From positions 1 to 15,076 of the forward strand of contig JAVBMA010000056.1 of NCBI GenBank assembly GCA_031553005.1: 15,076 nt of DNA, in the 5' to 3' direction. Shown here piece after piece: positions 14,876 through 15,076 of the stretch (within the stretch, counting starts at the first letter, position 1; each line of letters starts with the position of its first letter). Source of the stretch: RGIG9379 sp031553005 (lineage in GTDB: Bacteria; Bacteroidota; Bacteroidia; Bacteroidales; Paludibacteraceae). Position numbers and translations under genes: made by a program. Under the pieces are notes generated by a model. That model was not told the origin of the DNA and searched no databases. It saw only the letters and a program-made list of their open reading frames with translations.

Positions 14876-14880
14876 TTGCC
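14625..14880. repeat. 42-bp tandem repeat array, six units
   Basis: The motif TTCTGCAA recurs at exactly 42-bp steps: 14634, 14676, 14718, 14760, 14802 (as TTTGGCAA) and 14844. A typical unit is GGCAGTTTCTGCAAGT then a T-rich TGTTTTTGTT and CGTTTGAACTTGC. The unit junctions form imperfect palindromes; one at 14708-14725, TTGCAGAAGCTTCTGCAA, is perfect. The array ends abruptly near 14880, and no gene is seen from there to the right edge. Confidence 0.9.
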
Positions 14881-15076
14881 GAAAGTTATACTGCTCGTCC
14901 GGAAGGAAATTTCGCAAAAAATGAATTAATTTTTGACATACTTATATTCGGAGCGCGACTTGGAGTCAAGAGTGTTCGGAAGATTTTTATAGGTTAATTT
15001 AATTAAGAAAGAAATCCTCTTTTTCATCAATAATTCAAGAAAAAAGAAAAAATTACAGAACAAAACAGATACATTT

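Noticed and set aside
14624..14929. Plus-strand Cys-rich repeat frame in the 42-bp array
   Set aside because: It starts with GTG and has no promoter. The 42-bp period keeps several frames open, so openness is not evidence of coding.
1..15076. tRNA, rRNA or riboswitch genes
   Set aside because: I saw no cloverleaf with a TTCGA-type arm and no recognisable riboswitch core in any spacer.

Overview
The window looks like chromosomal DNA from a Bacteroidales bacterium (phylum Bacteroidota). I infer this from several things: A-rich leaders instead of Shine-Dalgarno sites, TAnnTTTG-type -7 boxes, a thyA-folA pair, secreted multidomain proteins with Ig-like, PKD-like and lamin-tail domains, and moderately GC-rich genes set in very AT-rich spacers rich in palindromic repeats. 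I cannot name a genus from sequence alone.

Layout. 1-3507 (-): the N-terminal 1169 codons of a giant secreted repeat protein that runs off the left edge. 3508-4161: AT-rich spacer. 4226-5529 (-): the folate/thymidylate pair, with thyA first and folA 23 bp downstream. 5605-5652: a perfect 48-bp palindrome. 5675-6664 (-): trpS. 6834-7410: a single-domain Y1 (HUH) transposase gene between two inverted REP-like palindromic repeats. 7470-7569: a long imperfect hairpin. 7654-9402 (-): a secreted lamin-tail-domain protein. 9403-10182: gene-free spacer with repeated signal-peptide-like fragments. 10265-11278 (+): asd, with a well-formed Bacteroidota promoter and a strong terminator. 11624-12226 (+): an Hbn1/Frm2-type nitroreductase. 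12227-12930: gene-free, with a MITE-like inverted-repeat element and a dispersed repeat. 12931-14213 (+): a two-gene operon of a hemerythrin-like di-iron protein and a LuxR-type regulator whose receiver domain lacks the phospho-acceptor Asp. 14214-15076: no convincing gene; it holds a terminator-like hairpin, a cluster of four GTCCC-N4-GGGAC palindromes inside a 35-bp inverted repeat, and a 42-bp tandem repeat array.

How the genes work together. ThyA and FolA form one cycle: ThyA oxidises methylene-tetrahydrofolate to dihydrofolate while making dTMP, and FolA regenerates tetrahydrofolate. TrpS and Asd are unlinked housekeeping enzymes (tryptophan charging; lysine/threonine/methionine/peptidoglycan precursors). 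The hemerythrin-like protein and the regulator overlap by 4 bp and probably form a functional unit, possibly for oxygen, NO or iron stress; that role is inference. The most unusual parts are this regulator pair, the transposase with its own flanking REP-like pair, and the dense palindromic DNA on the right.
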